The notes beneath the pieces are model-generated. The model saw only the letters and a program-made list of their open reading frames with translations. It did not search any database and was not told where the DNA came from. Below, one piece after another: positions 26,704 to 34,869 of a stretch of DNA of 64,000 nucleotides; within the stretch, counting starts at the first letter, position 1, and every line of letters begins with the position of its first letter. The stretch is taken from the NCBI GenBank assembly GCA_902506225.1, contig LR733345.1, positions 2,542,001 to 2,606,000 of the forward strand, in the 5' to 3' direction. The position numbers and the translations under genes are program-made. The DNA comes from Faucicola sp902506225. Its GTDB lineage: Bacteria > Pseudomonadota > Gammaproteobacteria > Pseudomonadales > Moraxellaceae.

Positions 26704-27047
26704 AAGTATAGTGGTTTTTATCTAGTATAGAATATATATCACTCAAGTATTGTAGCAAGATTTTATAGCGACAAAATGATATATGCGTGACTTTTTTGAG
26801 GGTTTTGTCATTCATGAACCTTTGCTTAAACATAAATTGAATCAAGGTTAATACGCGCAATTTTTAAAAAAACTCAATGCTATATTAAAAAAATTAAATC
26901 GCCGCTTGATTTTTTAAGACGTTAGCATAATAATAATTATCACTAAAAGATAATGTATCTCATTTATACTTTAGTTCGTATTTACTCGCTTTCATTGAGT
27001 GCTTTATTTTCTATTTTAAAACTAAACCGTTCGCGAAAGGCAGCAAG
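26704..27047. other. Divergent intergenic region patatin / feoA
   Basis: A 344-base very AT-rich gap that must hold both promoters. It contains the Fur-box candidate at 26926-26944. A TATACT at 26965-26970 may be the feoA -10 box. No gene was seen. Confidence 0.6.
26926..26944 (+). promoter_or_regulatory. Candidate Fur box upstream of feoA
   Basis: CATAATAATAATTATCACT matches the 19-base Fur consensus GATAATGATAATCATTATC at 13 positions and lies about 20 bases before a TATACT -10 candidate. Iron-dependent repression of feoA/feoB is the expected regulation. Confidence 0.6.
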
Positions 27048-27368
27048 ATGACCGTATTGACATTTTCTAATGACATGGCACCCGTGCTAGAGTCAATCCC
27101 CCCAAAAGCAGCGGCTCAGCCTTTGTTAGACCTGCCAAAACATACCATCGCTTATGTGGAAGAAGTCATTGCCAATCCTGCATTTGGTTTGCAAGACAAT
27201 TTGGTGAGCCGGCGCCTGCATGATTTGGGATTTTTGCCAAATACAGCGATTAAAATCGTGGCAAAAGGCTTGTTTGGTCGCCCCCCCTTTGCTATTCAAT
27301 TAGCAGGTGGTGCGCAGTTTAGTTTACGCCGTGATGAGCTTGCTAAGATTAAGTGCCGTAGGGTGTAA
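27048..27368 (+). CDS. feoA: Ferrous iron transport protein A
   Basis: A 106-residue cytoplasmic protein with an SH3-like FeoA fold that supports FeoB in Fe(II) uptake. The core is DNLVSRRLHDLGFLPNTAIKIVAKGLFGRPPFAIQLAGG, ending FSLRRDELAKI. The N-terminal 40 residues are an extension compared with E. coli FeoA (75 residues). GAAAGGCAG lies before the ATG. A terminator separates it from feoB. Confidence 0.93.
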   Translation: MTVLTFSNDMAPVLESIPPKAAAQPLLDLPKHTIAYVEEVIANPAFGLQDNLVSRRLHDLGFLPNTAIKIVAKGLFGRPPFAIQLAGGAQFSLRRDELAKIKCRRV

Positions 27369-27411
27369 CGATTTTTGTCACTGTTTAATAGATGTTAGGT
27401 TGAGAGATGGC

Positions 27412-27448
27412 AAGCGTAGCAGATGAGTGGCTACGCTTTTTGTTTTTT
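27412..27448 (+). terminator. Terminator/attenuator between feoA and feoB
   Basis: AAGCGTAGC (27412-27420) pairs perfectly with GCTACGCTT (27430-27438), followed by TTTGTTTTTTT. Its place inside the feo locus suggests that feoB is transcribed less than feoA or has its own start. Confidence 0.82.
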
Positions 27449-27486
27449 TAGGGTATAGATAGATAGTGTTGAGTTAGAGGGTTATT

Positions 27487-29376
27487 ATGGCAATCACGTT
27501 GGCATTGGTCGGGGCACCAAACTGCGGTAAAACGGCTACCTTTAATGCCTTGACGGGGGCAAAAGCAAAAATTGCCAACTACTCTGGCGTCACAGTGGAC
27601 AAAAAATTTGCCACGTGGTTGGGCAATCCAGCAGTCACTATCTTAGATTTACCCGGTACTTATAGTTTGCGCACTACCAGCCCTGATGAGCAAGTCACCC
27701 GTGAGGTATTGCTCGGTCAACAGGCAGGTGAAAAACCGCTTGATGGCATTATCGCGGTCGCTGATGCGACGAATTTGCGTCTAAGCTTGCGGATGCTACT
27801 GGAGCTCAAACAACTGGGCTTGCCCATGATGGTCGCGCTCAATTTATCCGATGTCGCGGCTTCACGCGGGGTAGTGATTGATGAAGATGCACTAGCCGAA
27901 GTCTTGGGTATGCCCGTGGTCAAAACCATCGCCATCAAACGTGACGGCACTGCAAAACTCCACCAACTACTCGGTGAGTTTGTGGCGCAGCAAGCCAACC
28001 AATCCGCTACCGCGCTGCGTAACGCGCAATATTTTACCCAAGTCGCTGACTCCATTGATAACTTAGATGCCACTGTCTTATACCATGAAGCTGACACGAT
28101 TATCGCCCATGCGGTACGCGAAAAAGGCGCCCTACCCAATTGGCATGAGCGTTTAGACAGTCTGTTATTGCACCCATTTTGGGGCATGGTGATTTTGCTG
28201 ATTGTGCTGTTTGTGATGTTCCAAGCGGTGTATTCATGGGCTGCCCCGTTGATGGATGGCTTAGATAGCCTAGTCAATACGCTAGGGACTTGGATTACCG
28301 CTCAGCTAGGTTCTGGATTGTTACAAAGTCTATTGGTCGATGGCGTGCTTGCGGGTGTCGGCGGGGTGATTGTTTTTTTGCCGCAGATTACGATTCTGTT
28401 TTTGTTTATTTTGGTGTTAGAAGATTCGGGTTATTTGCCACGCGCCGCTTTTTTGCTGGATAATTTATTGGCAAAGACAGGTTTGTCAGGTCGGGCGTTT
28501 ATCCCGCTGCTTTCAAGTTTTGCCTGTGCTGTCCCTTCGGTCATGGCAACTCGCACCATTCCCAATGCCCGCGAGCGCCTTGTCACCATGGCACTGGCAC
28601 CGATGTTGACCTGTTCAGCACGCTTGCCGATTTATGCATTAATCATCGCTGCCGTGATTCCCGATACCAAAGTATTGGGACTGTTTAATCTGCAAGGTCT
28701 GACTTTGTTTGCGCTCTATCTGGCTGGGATTGTGTCGGCGGCTTTGGTCGCCTTGGGGCTTAAATGGATAGCTAAAGTACAAGGGCGCACGAGCTTGACG
28801 GCGCTGATGATGGAGTTACCGACTTATCGCTTGCCCAATGTGCGCCATATTGCGATTAGCCTTTGGGATAAAGTTAAAGCGTTCTTGACACGCGCAGGCA
28901 CGATTATTTTTTCGTTGTCCGTATTGCTATGGGTATTGGTGACTTTCCCAAAACCACCTGCCAACGCCACAGGTCCTGCTATTGATTATAGTATTGCCGG
29001 TCATCTTGGGCATTGGATTCATCCGCTTTTCGCGCCGATTGGGTTTGATTGGCAAACCTGTATCGCCATGATTCCTGGCATTGCTGCCCGTGAAGTGGTG
29101 GTCGCTGCGATGGGTACTGTGTATGCGGTGAGTGGTGATGAAGCGGCGGTGAGTGAAGGCTTAATCCCGATTATCCGCAATCATTGGGGACTACCAACGG
29201 CGTTTGCGTTTTTGGCGTGGTATATCTATGCACCCATGTGTATGGCAACGATTGCCACCATCAAACGAGAGAGCAATTCGGGAAAATATACGGCGATGAT
29301 TGTGGCGTTTTTATTTGTGTTGGCCTATATCGCAGCTTTTATTACTTATCGTGTGACAGATATACTCGTTAATTAA
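27487..29376 (+). CDS. feoB: Ferrous iron transporter B
   Basis: FeoB is the inner-membrane Fe(II) permease with an N-terminal G-protein domain. G1 is GAPNCGKTATFN, G3 DLPGTYSLRT and G4 NLSD. The Gate motifs are visible: EDSGYLPRAAFLLDNL, GRAFIPLLSSFACAVPSVMATR and a second at MIPGIAAREVVVAAMGTVYAV. About ten hydrophobic helices follow residue 230. At 629 residues it is shorter than E. coli FeoB (773), mainly in the linker and C-terminus. The terminal cysteine-rich function may be supplied by the small gene that follows. Confidence 0.96.
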   Translation: MAITLALVGAPNCGKTATFNALTGAKAKIANYSGVTVDKKFATWLGNPAVTILDLPGTYSLRTTSPDEQVTREVLLGQQAGEKPLDGIIAVADATNLRLSLRMLLELKQLGLPMMVALNLSDVAASRGVVIDEDALAEVLGMPVVKTIAIKRDGTAKLHQLLGEFVAQQANQSATALRNAQYFTQVADSIDNLDATVLYHEADTIIAHAVREKGALPNWHERLDSLLLHPFWGMVILLIVLFVMFQAVYSWAAPLMDGLDSLVNTLGTWITAQLGSGLLQSLLVDGVLAGVGGVIVFLPQITILFLFILVLEDSGYLPRAAFLLDNLLAKTGLSGRAFIPLLSSFACAVPSVMATRTIPNARERLVTMALAPMLTCSARLPIYALIIAAVIPDTKVLGLFNLQGLTLFALYLAGIVSAALVALGLKWIAKVQGRTSLTALMMELPTYRLPNVRHIAISLWDKVKAFLTRAGTIIFSLSVLLWVLVTFPKPPANATGPAIDYSIAGHLGHWIHPLFAPIGFDWQTCIAMIPGIAAREVVVAAMGTVYAVSGDEAAVSEGLIPIIRNHWGLPTAFAFLAWYIYAPMCMATIATIKRESNSGKYTAMIVAFLFVLAYIAAFITYRVTDILVN

Positions 29377-29395
29377 TTGATTGGAAGGAGTCATT

Positions 29396-29530
29396 ATGAA
29401 CGCGCAAATGCAGACTTTTATTGTGATGTTGATGGTATTGATAGCGCTAATATATGTGGCAATCAAAGCCAAAAAGCGCTTAACTAGCAAAAATAATAGT
29501 TGTGGCGGCTGCGGTAAATGCGGTCATTGA
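29396..29530 (+). CDS. FeoB-associated Cys-rich membrane protein
   Basis: A 44-residue protein: one hydrophobic helix (FIVMLMVLIALIYVAIKA), a Lys-rich turn, and a C-terminal CGGCGKCGH cluster. It lies 19 bases after feoB with GGAAGGAG directly before the ATG. The size, single helix and CxxCxxC tail fit the FeoB_associated family, thought to assist FeoB in place of FeoC. Confidence 0.85.
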   Translation: MNAQMQTFIVMLMVLIALIYVAIKAKKRLTSKNNSCGGCGKCGH

Positions 29531-29570
29531 GTGAAGATTACAATCTTGGTGTTTAGAACTTAGATATTTA

Positions 29571-29597
29571 GGGCGTATGCGCCACGCCCGTCTTTTT
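29571..29597 (+). terminator. Terminator after the feo locus
   Basis: GGGCGT (29571-29576) pairs with ACGCCC (29584-29589), followed by GTCTTTTT. Confidence 0.6.
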
Positions 29598-29647
29598 AGC
29601 TAACAGTTTGCAATTTGCCGTTTAAAATTTACTGTTTAAATGGACAC

Positions 29648-30208
29648 TTAATCGCCCAAATGCACGTATTTAGCAATCACTTGCTGATGGATGGGAAAAT
29701 TACCCAGCGTTGCCCCTGCTTTACGGTCAGCAAAATAATGTTGCAGCGTTTCAATGACATTTTGGAACGCCAAGTCTTGCCAAGGGATATCTTCTTCGGC
29801 AAACAACGCACATTCTAGGCTCTCGATGCCCACGCCAAATTTGCCATCTTTGAGCGAGCCGATAAATATCATATGAATCTGTCCGATATCTGGTATGTCG
29901 TATAGACAATATAGCTCTAATCCACTGCCGATGGCTTCGGCTTCTTCAAAGCACTCACGATTGCCGCCATCTTTCATCGTCTCGCCAAGCTCCATAAAGC
30001 CTGCAGGCAGCGTCCAATAACCGTGCCGCGGTTCAATCGCGCGGCGACAGAGCAAAACTTTATCTTCATGGATAAGTAAACAGCCGTTGATGACTTTGGG
30101 ATTTTCGTAATGGATGTAGCCACAAGACGGGCACACAATGCGCGGCAGACTGTCCATCGGCGGGATTTTGGTTTCGGCTAGATGACCGCATTGCAGGCAG
30201 TAAGGCAT
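29648..30208 (-). CDS. Nudix hydrolase with N-terminal zinc ribbon
   Basis: A 186-residue NUDIX pyrophosphohydrolase. The N-terminus has CLQC and CPSC, a zinc ribbon like that of NADH pyrophosphatases. The Nudix box runs over GFMELGETMKDGGNRECFEE and is followed by AEAIG, with the metal-binding RE..EE core intact. Related proteins cleave ADP-ribose or dinucleotides; the substrate is not certain here. AGGA lies before the ATG. Confidence 0.88.
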   Translation of the reverse strand: MPYCLQCGHLAETKIPPMDSLPRIVCPSCGYIHYENPKVINGCLLIHEDKVLLCRRAIEPRHGYWTLPAGFMELGETMKDGGNRECFEEAEAIGSGLELYCLYDIPDIGQIHMIFIGSLKDGKFGVGIESLECALFAEEDIPWQDLAFQNVIETLQHYFADRKAGATLGNFPIHQQVIAKYVHLGD

Positions 30209-30313
30209 GGTATTTTCCTATTATTTTTATGTTTTGTGAGGTGAAAGTCGTTTTAAGTATGGTAGCATTGATTGCAGGTTTTTACATGATAAAAATGATT
30301 TGAGCAGCCGATT

Positions 30314-30463
30314 ATGAGAAAGTTTAGCTTAGTGTTTAGCTGGGTATTAAGTTTAGCATTATTAGCAGGTTGTAGCGCGCTGCATACCCAGCCTAGTATG
30401 CAAAAACCTGTCTCAGCTATGCCAGCTTTACCGCTTGATAGTGATATCGACAATAAACAATGA
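30314..30463 (+). CDS. Small lipoprotein
   Basis: A 49-residue product beginning MRKFSLVFSWVLSLALLAGC, a textbook lipoprotein signal with lipobox LAGC (Cys20). The mature 30 residues are Pro/Ser/Met-rich and end in DSDIDNKQ. No domain is recognised. It resembles the tiny YifL/LptM-type lipoproteins in size and position but has no clear match. No strong ribosome site is visible. Confidence 0.6.
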   Translation: MRKFSLVFSWVLSLALLAGCSALHTQPSMQKPVSAMPALPLDSDIDNKQ

Positions 30464-30543
30464 GTTCTAGATAAATTCGGTCAACTCAAAGCGCCGTATA
30501 AACATTGCGAAATTGCCCATTAAATTTTGATGAATTAAAAAAT

Positions 30544-31143
30544 ATGTCGACAACTAGATTTCAAAGTCCTTTACTGAACCAACTGGCAGAGCGAATCGCA
30601 AAACTGCCATTCGACCCCACGCCGCAGCCGTATTCGGTACTCATCGCCATTACCAATGAAGCTGAGCCAAAAATTTTGTACTCGTTGCGCGCTTCGGATA
30701 TGCGAGAACATGCCGGCGAAGTATCATTTGCAGGTGGCAGACGCGAAGACACAGACGATAGCAACCAAGCTACTGCGTTACGAGAAACGCATGAGGAAAC
30801 GGGTATTCATCCCAGTCAAGTGACTGTGTTGGGCGAATTACCCCTACAATTTGCCAAAAGCGGTAGACCTGTCAAGCCGATTGTGGGGGTAATACCACCC
30901 AGCGTTAACCTTGTGCCCGAGATGTGCGAAATTGCAAGGCTATTTTGGGCAGATTTAGCCACGCTCATTCACCAGCCAACCATCGATTATGCGTATGATT
31001 TGGGTCGCCAAGTGATGGTATCACCGAGCTTTATCATTGATGGCGAGACCGTGTGGGGCTTGACTGGACGCATCACCGCAAGCCTACTGGAAATGGGATT
31101 TGACCGCCAGATTGATTGGTATTTTAATGTTCACGATAAATAG
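30544..31143 (+). CDS. CoA pyrophosphatase of the NudL/YeaB family
   Basis: A Nudix hydrolase predicted to cleave coenzyme A into phosphopantetheine and 3',5'-ADP. The CoA-specific signature EHAGEVSFAGGRRE merges into the Nudix box RREDTDDSNQATALRETHEE and TGI. The ATG at 30544 (MSTTRF) is preferred; a TTG 13 codons upstream is the only earlier start. About 199 residues, similar to E. coli NudL (192). It is convergent with dacB, 20 bases away. Confidence 0.88.
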   Translation: MSTTRFQSPLLNQLAERIAKLPFDPTPQPYSVLIAITNEAEPKILYSLRASDMREHAGEVSFAGGRREDTDDSNQATALRETHEETGIHPSQVTVLGELPLQFAKSGRPVKPIVGVIPPSVNLVPEMCEIARLFWADLATLIHQPTIDYAYDLGRQVMVSPSFIIDGETVWGLTGRITASLLEMGFDRQIDWYFNVHDK

Positions 31144-31162
31144 CCAATCAACCAGAAACTAA

Positions 31163-32977
31163 TTACTGCAGCGCTGTCCACGCTAGCATTTCATCCAGCA
31201 CGGCTTTGGCATTGCTATTATTTTTGACATTGTCGGCATTAATCATCCCAACCACTGCATACCATTTTCCTGATTTGCCTTGAACATAGCCTGCCATGCT
31301 GGTGACATTATCGAGCGTGCCTGTTTTGATCCAAGCATGTCCAATGGCAGGGTTATTTGGTTGGCGCAGTTTGAGCGCTTTGATAGTACCCGACTCGCCT
31401 GCTACGCCCAACGAATCACGATATACGGTAAAATTGGGTGAATGATAAGCGAGAGTTAGCAGCGCTAACATACTATTGGGCGCCAAGCGGCAATCACGGC
31501 ATAAACCTGAGGCTCTAGTCATCACAGGGGGCTGTGCTTGCGGCAGCTTTTGTTGCCACCACTGGTGGATGTAGGCAAAGGTTTTTGGATAAGTGCTGAT
31601 ACGCTGCTTGTCGGCATACAGTGGTAGCGACAAGGCGATTTGTTCCGTCATCACATTGTTGGAGTGCTGATTGATGTCTTTGATTTGTTCGTGCAATGGA
31701 TTGGAGGCGACATAGCCAACCAATTTTGGGGTCAAGGGTTTGCCAAAGTATTTTAGGTATAAGCGAATATACCAAGGTAGCGCTTGCGGTATCGCCTTGG
31801 CTTGCTGCATATAGGGCACTGCAGGGTTGGCAAATTCAATATTCCCTGTAAAGTTTGGCAAGATTTTTTGCCAGTCGGCGATAATTTGTTGTTTGACCAG
31901 TACATCCCCATCAGGAAACGTCAGATAGCGCTTTTGCTCACCACAGAAGGCGGACGCGGTTTGGTGAAAGCTCAATCCTGTGGACGTCAATGTCCCAATC
32001 CAATCGTCTTGGTTGCTATTACAAGGCGCTTGACTGGCTTGCAGTGTTGTAGGCATAGTGAAGTTTGCCAGTGCAGGCTTTAGGATGACCTGATACGCCG
32101 CTACGTCTTTGGGATTAATCGAGGGTTTGCTTTGTATTTGCTCAAGATTTGCCGCTTCGTTATAAAGGTCAGATGTATTTGAAGTAGTAGCACTGCTACC
32201 ACTAGCGGATGCCTTAGCAGGTTTGATAGCTGCTATTGCGTTAGGTTTTGCTATTGGCACTAAATCCACTTCCACCGTACCAAAATTGGTCAACAAAGCA
32301 TTGGGCTGGGCATTATAAGGGCGTAACCCTTTACCATCAAACGCGTTAACATCAAAATCCACTCCGTCAAACTGCTGATTGTCGATGATTAAATTGCCTT
32401 GCACCTGCTTAATACCCTGCGCTTTGATCATGGCAAGCAGTTGGTACAAGCGCTCGTTTTCCAGTTTTGGGTCGCCACTGCCTTGCACAATCACATCACC
32501 ATAAAGTGTGCCTTTCCAGACAAACCCATGCTGATATAATTTGGTTTGCCAAACAAAGTCTTTGCCCAAACTATCGAGCGCCACATAAGTGGGAATCAGT
32601 TTTTGCGTAGATGCAGGGGTACGTGGCACATCAGCGTTATAACTAAACAAAGGTGTTTGGGGCGTGGTCGACGCTGCATTTTGCGGATTGTCCGTTAACG
32701 GCTGTACTACCATACTCATGCTATCGGTCGGAATATTGGCTTGGGCAAGTTTGGCCTGAATCGCTTCAGGTAGCTTGTTGACTGGATCGCGCTGCCCCAT
32801 AACTGCATGGCTTTGCTTGGTCACTGAATCAGTGAGTATTGGCGGCTGGACTTGTGTGGTATCTGACGTATGACCCACCAAGGACAGACCAGCCATCCCT
32901 AGCAACAAACCTGTTTTTAAAGACAATAATTGAGTGGCGCGGGTTTGCAGACCCAAGGATTGGCGCGAATTTTTCAT
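31163..32977 (-). CDS. dacB: D-alanyl-D-alanine carboxypeptidase/endopeptidase (PBP4 type)
   Basis: A periplasmic class C penicillin-binding protein that trims or cleaves peptidoglycan peptides. The N-terminal hydrophobic stretch around residues 20-35 is a signal peptide. The active-site motifs are PASTQK (SxxK, Ser123-Lys126), HSNN (SxN) and HAWIKTGTLDNV (KTG). With 604 residues it is longer than E. coli PBP4 (477); the extra length includes a Ser/Ala-rich insert near residues 245-275. Confidence 0.92.
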   Translation of the reverse strand: MKNSRQSLGLQTRATQLLSLKTGLLLGMAGLSLVGHTSDTTQVQPPILTDSVTKQSHAVMGQRDPVNKLPEAIQAKLAQANIPTDSMSMVVQPLTDNPQNAASTTPQTPLFSYNADVPRTPASTQKLIPTYVALDSLGKDFVWQTKLYQHGFVWKGTLYGDVIVQGSGDPKLENERLYQLLAMIKAQGIKQVQGNLIIDNQQFDGVDFDVNAFDGKGLRPYNAQPNALLTNFGTVEVDLVPIAKPNAIAAIKPAKASASGSSATTSNTSDLYNEAANLEQIQSKPSINPKDVAAYQVILKPALANFTMPTTLQASQAPCNSNQDDWIGTLTSTGLSFHQTASAFCGEQKRYLTFPDGDVLVKQQIIADWQKILPNFTGNIEFANPAVPYMQQAKAIPQALPWYIRLYLKYFGKPLTPKLVGYVASNPLHEQIKDINQHSNNVMTEQIALSLPLYADKQRISTYPKTFAYIHQWWQQKLPQAQPPVMTRASGLCRDCRLAPNSMLALLTLAYHSPNFTVYRDSLGVAGESGTIKALKLRQPNNPAIGHAWIKTGTLDNVTSMAGYVQGKSGKWYAVVGMINADNVKNNSNAKAVLDEMLAWTALQ

Positions 32978-33316
32978 AACAACAGCAACAATGTGACGAA
33001 TCTATACTAGGTATCGAATCTTATTAGGCAAAAATAAACTAGGCAAAAATAAGCTGCCACCTTATCGCTTTTTGCCATAAAAATCCACTGGATTTCATAG
33101 CAAATCGGCTAAAATTAAGGCATTTAGACAAACTGCCGTAGCCTTCTGTTGCAATTCTCTACATTTCGTTTTTCAGATATTTGCTAAACTGTCGCCTAAT
33201 TGCCACATTTCAGTCACTGCTATTGCCGTTTTGGGTTTCAATCGAGAACGCTAATCCCAATTGTTTTGGGTGAAAAATTATTTAGATTAAAAAATTATTT
33301 AGGTTAAAAAAACTCT
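32978..33316. other. Divergent intergenic region dacB / lipoprotein
   Basis: A 339-base AT-rich gap between divergent genes. It should contain both promoters, but none is clear. Near 33280-33310 the sequence repeats TTATTTAG(A/G)TTAAAAAA twice in tandem. No gene was seen. Confidence 0.5.
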
Positions 33317-34075
33317 ATGTTAAACAAATCTATCGCCACCTCTGCCATGACTATAGGCGCTATGAGTGTCGTGCTAGCGTTATCTGCATGCTCAAAAAAA
33401 GATGACAAAGCCACAACCACCACCGCTTCTGCAACGACGAACACCACCACGTCAACCTCTACGACTACTGCACCTGTGGCGGCTTCCCAAGCCATCTCTA
33501 GCGCACCTGCTAGTGCTGCCGTTACCACCACCGCTTCGTCAACCACGACAACTGTCACCACGCCAGCGACTGCAGAAAAAGCCGCTAACGTTAGCAGCGC
33601 CCCTACAGTTGCCGCCAATAATGCTGCAGCTGCCACACCCAATCTTGCCCTAAAAGCGGATTTGACTCAGCTATTTAAAACCTTAAACGAGCTTGACCGC
33701 AATACCCAAGCCAAACAAGCAGAAATGGCAAAAAAAATGCAAAACGCCAAAACGCCTGCTGACCAACAAGCTTTCTTTAAAGAAGTGGTGGCACAGTTAG
33801 ACTTGCAAAAAGCCACGCTTAACAAATTAAAATTTAATGACCCCCGTGTCGCACAAACCCGCGATAAAATGGTTGAAAGTATCACCAATAGCCGTGCCGG
33901 TACGGCGGCTTTAATCAAAAAACCAACGGCAACCCCAGAGACCAATCCAGAAATTGCTAAGTCAATGGAAAAAGCGCAAAAATCCGCTGAAGAAGCCCGT
34001 ACCATGTTGATGCAATTAACCCAAGAAGCAGGCATCAAGCCAAAAGGCGCAGACGCCGCTCCCAGTAAAAAATAA
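33317..34075 (+). CDS. Thr/Ala-rich lipoprotein with helical domain
   Basis: A 252-residue predicted lipoprotein (lipobox LSAC, Cys25), followed by about 85 residues composed almost only of Thr, Ala, Ser, Val and Asn. A helical domain rich in Lys, Gln and Glu (residues about 112-240) follows. The domain resembles cytochrome c'-like or other four-helix bundles in amphipathic pattern, but no CxxCH haem motif is present. The low-complexity linker is like that of the cytochrome c' lipoprotein at 11662. No function is recognised. Confidence 0.7.
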   Translation: MLNKSIATSAMTIGAMSVVLALSACSKKDDKATTTTASATTNTTTSTSTTTAPVAASQAISSAPASAAVTTTASSTTTTVTTPATAEKAANVSSAPTVAANNAAAATPNLALKADLTQLFKTLNELDRNTQAKQAEMAKKMQNAKTPADQQAFFKEVVAQLDLQKATLNKLKFNDPRVAQTRDKMVESITNSRAGTAALIKKPTATPETNPEIAKSMEKAQKSAEEARTMLMQLTQEAGIKPKGADAAPSKK

Positions 34076-34086
34076 AGTCATCTTTA

Positions 34087-34117
34087 AATAAAAAACTCTC
34101 ATAATGAGAGTTTTTTT
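34087..34117 (+). terminator. Terminator after the Thr-rich lipoprotein
   Basis: AAAAACTCTC and GAGAGTTTTT flank a 5-base loop, followed by further T residues. Convergent with the exonuclease gene. Confidence 0.82.
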
Positions 34118-34150
34118 ATGTCGGTTAGCTTTTATGACTTCGTAAGCCTG

Positions 34151-34798
34151 CTATGACTTCATCAGGTGGGTAAATAACATGGCAGTCATGATGGCGTCAT
34201 TGAGGGCATTATGGGCAGGTAATCGCGGGATTTGGTATTCTTCTAACAGTTGATTGAGGTGTGGTAACTGCCCAACTTGGCTGGGGTCATGTCGATGCTG
34301 ATTTTGTTGATACAAGCGACTGACATCGACAAGTTTATTAGCCAGTTCCACCCCTAAAAACGGTTTGGCAATGGCATTTAAAAACGCCATATCCATGTCC
34401 ACACAGAACCCAATTATCGGACGGTTTTTAAGCATTGGCAATAATTGGGTGAGCATCTCGTCATACGATAAGCCATTGTCGACATCTATCGGTCTTAATC
34501 CGTGAATCACAATGGTGTCATCGGTGGGCATCACAGGCGGACGGCATACCAAGGACAGCGCGCTATCGGTATCAATCACAAACCCGTCACTTTCTTTGCG
34601 TACCTGTACTGCACCGACACTTAAAATATAATCTTGTTTGGCATTAAGCCCCGTCATTTCTAGGTCTAGGCTCACCCACTCATTAGGGACTTTAGATGGC
34701 TGGGTATCAAACAGATAAGCGTACTCCGGCTTGCTGAGCCGCTGTTTTTGTCGCTCAAGTTTTTGACCGTCGAACAGATTTTTGATGCGATGAAACAT
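34151..34798 (-). CDS. DnaQ-like 3'-5' exonuclease
   Basis: A 215-residue DEDDh exonuclease resembling the epsilon proofreading subunit of DNA polymerase III. Exo I is VSLDLEMTGLNAKQD (Asp and Glu), Exo II lies in GFCVDMDMAFL, and Exo III is PAHNALNDAIMT with the His and Asp. It lies 71 bases downstream of the DUF294 protein on the same strand, a frequent pairing in gammaproteobacteria. It is not the main dnaQ, which is normally near rnhA. GAGAAAAGCC precedes the ATG. Confidence 0.87.
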   Translation of the reverse strand: MFHRIKNLFDGQKLERQKQRLSKPEYAYLFDTQPSKVPNEWVSLDLEMTGLNAKQDYILSVGAVQVRKESDGFVIDTDSALSLVCRPPVMPTDDTIVIHGLRPIDVDNGLSYDEMLTQLLPMLKNRPIIGFCVDMDMAFLNAIAKPFLGVELANKLVDVSRLYQQNQHRHDPSQVGQLPHLNQLLEEYQIPRLPAHNALNDAIMTAMLFTHLMKS

Positions 34799-34869
34799 GG
34801 CTTTTCTCTAGGCAATTAACGCTATCTATTTAGTTAAAAAATATCTTCAATTAAAAAATATCTACTTAG

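Noticed and set aside
27717..28277. 186-codon open frame antisense to feoB
   Set aside because: It is a shadow of the feoB G domain with no recognisable protein or start signal.
33402..33653. Alternative reading frames in the Thr-rich lipoprotein stalk
   Set aside because: They come from the repeated ACC/ACG codons. The frame with a lipobox and helical domain is the gene.
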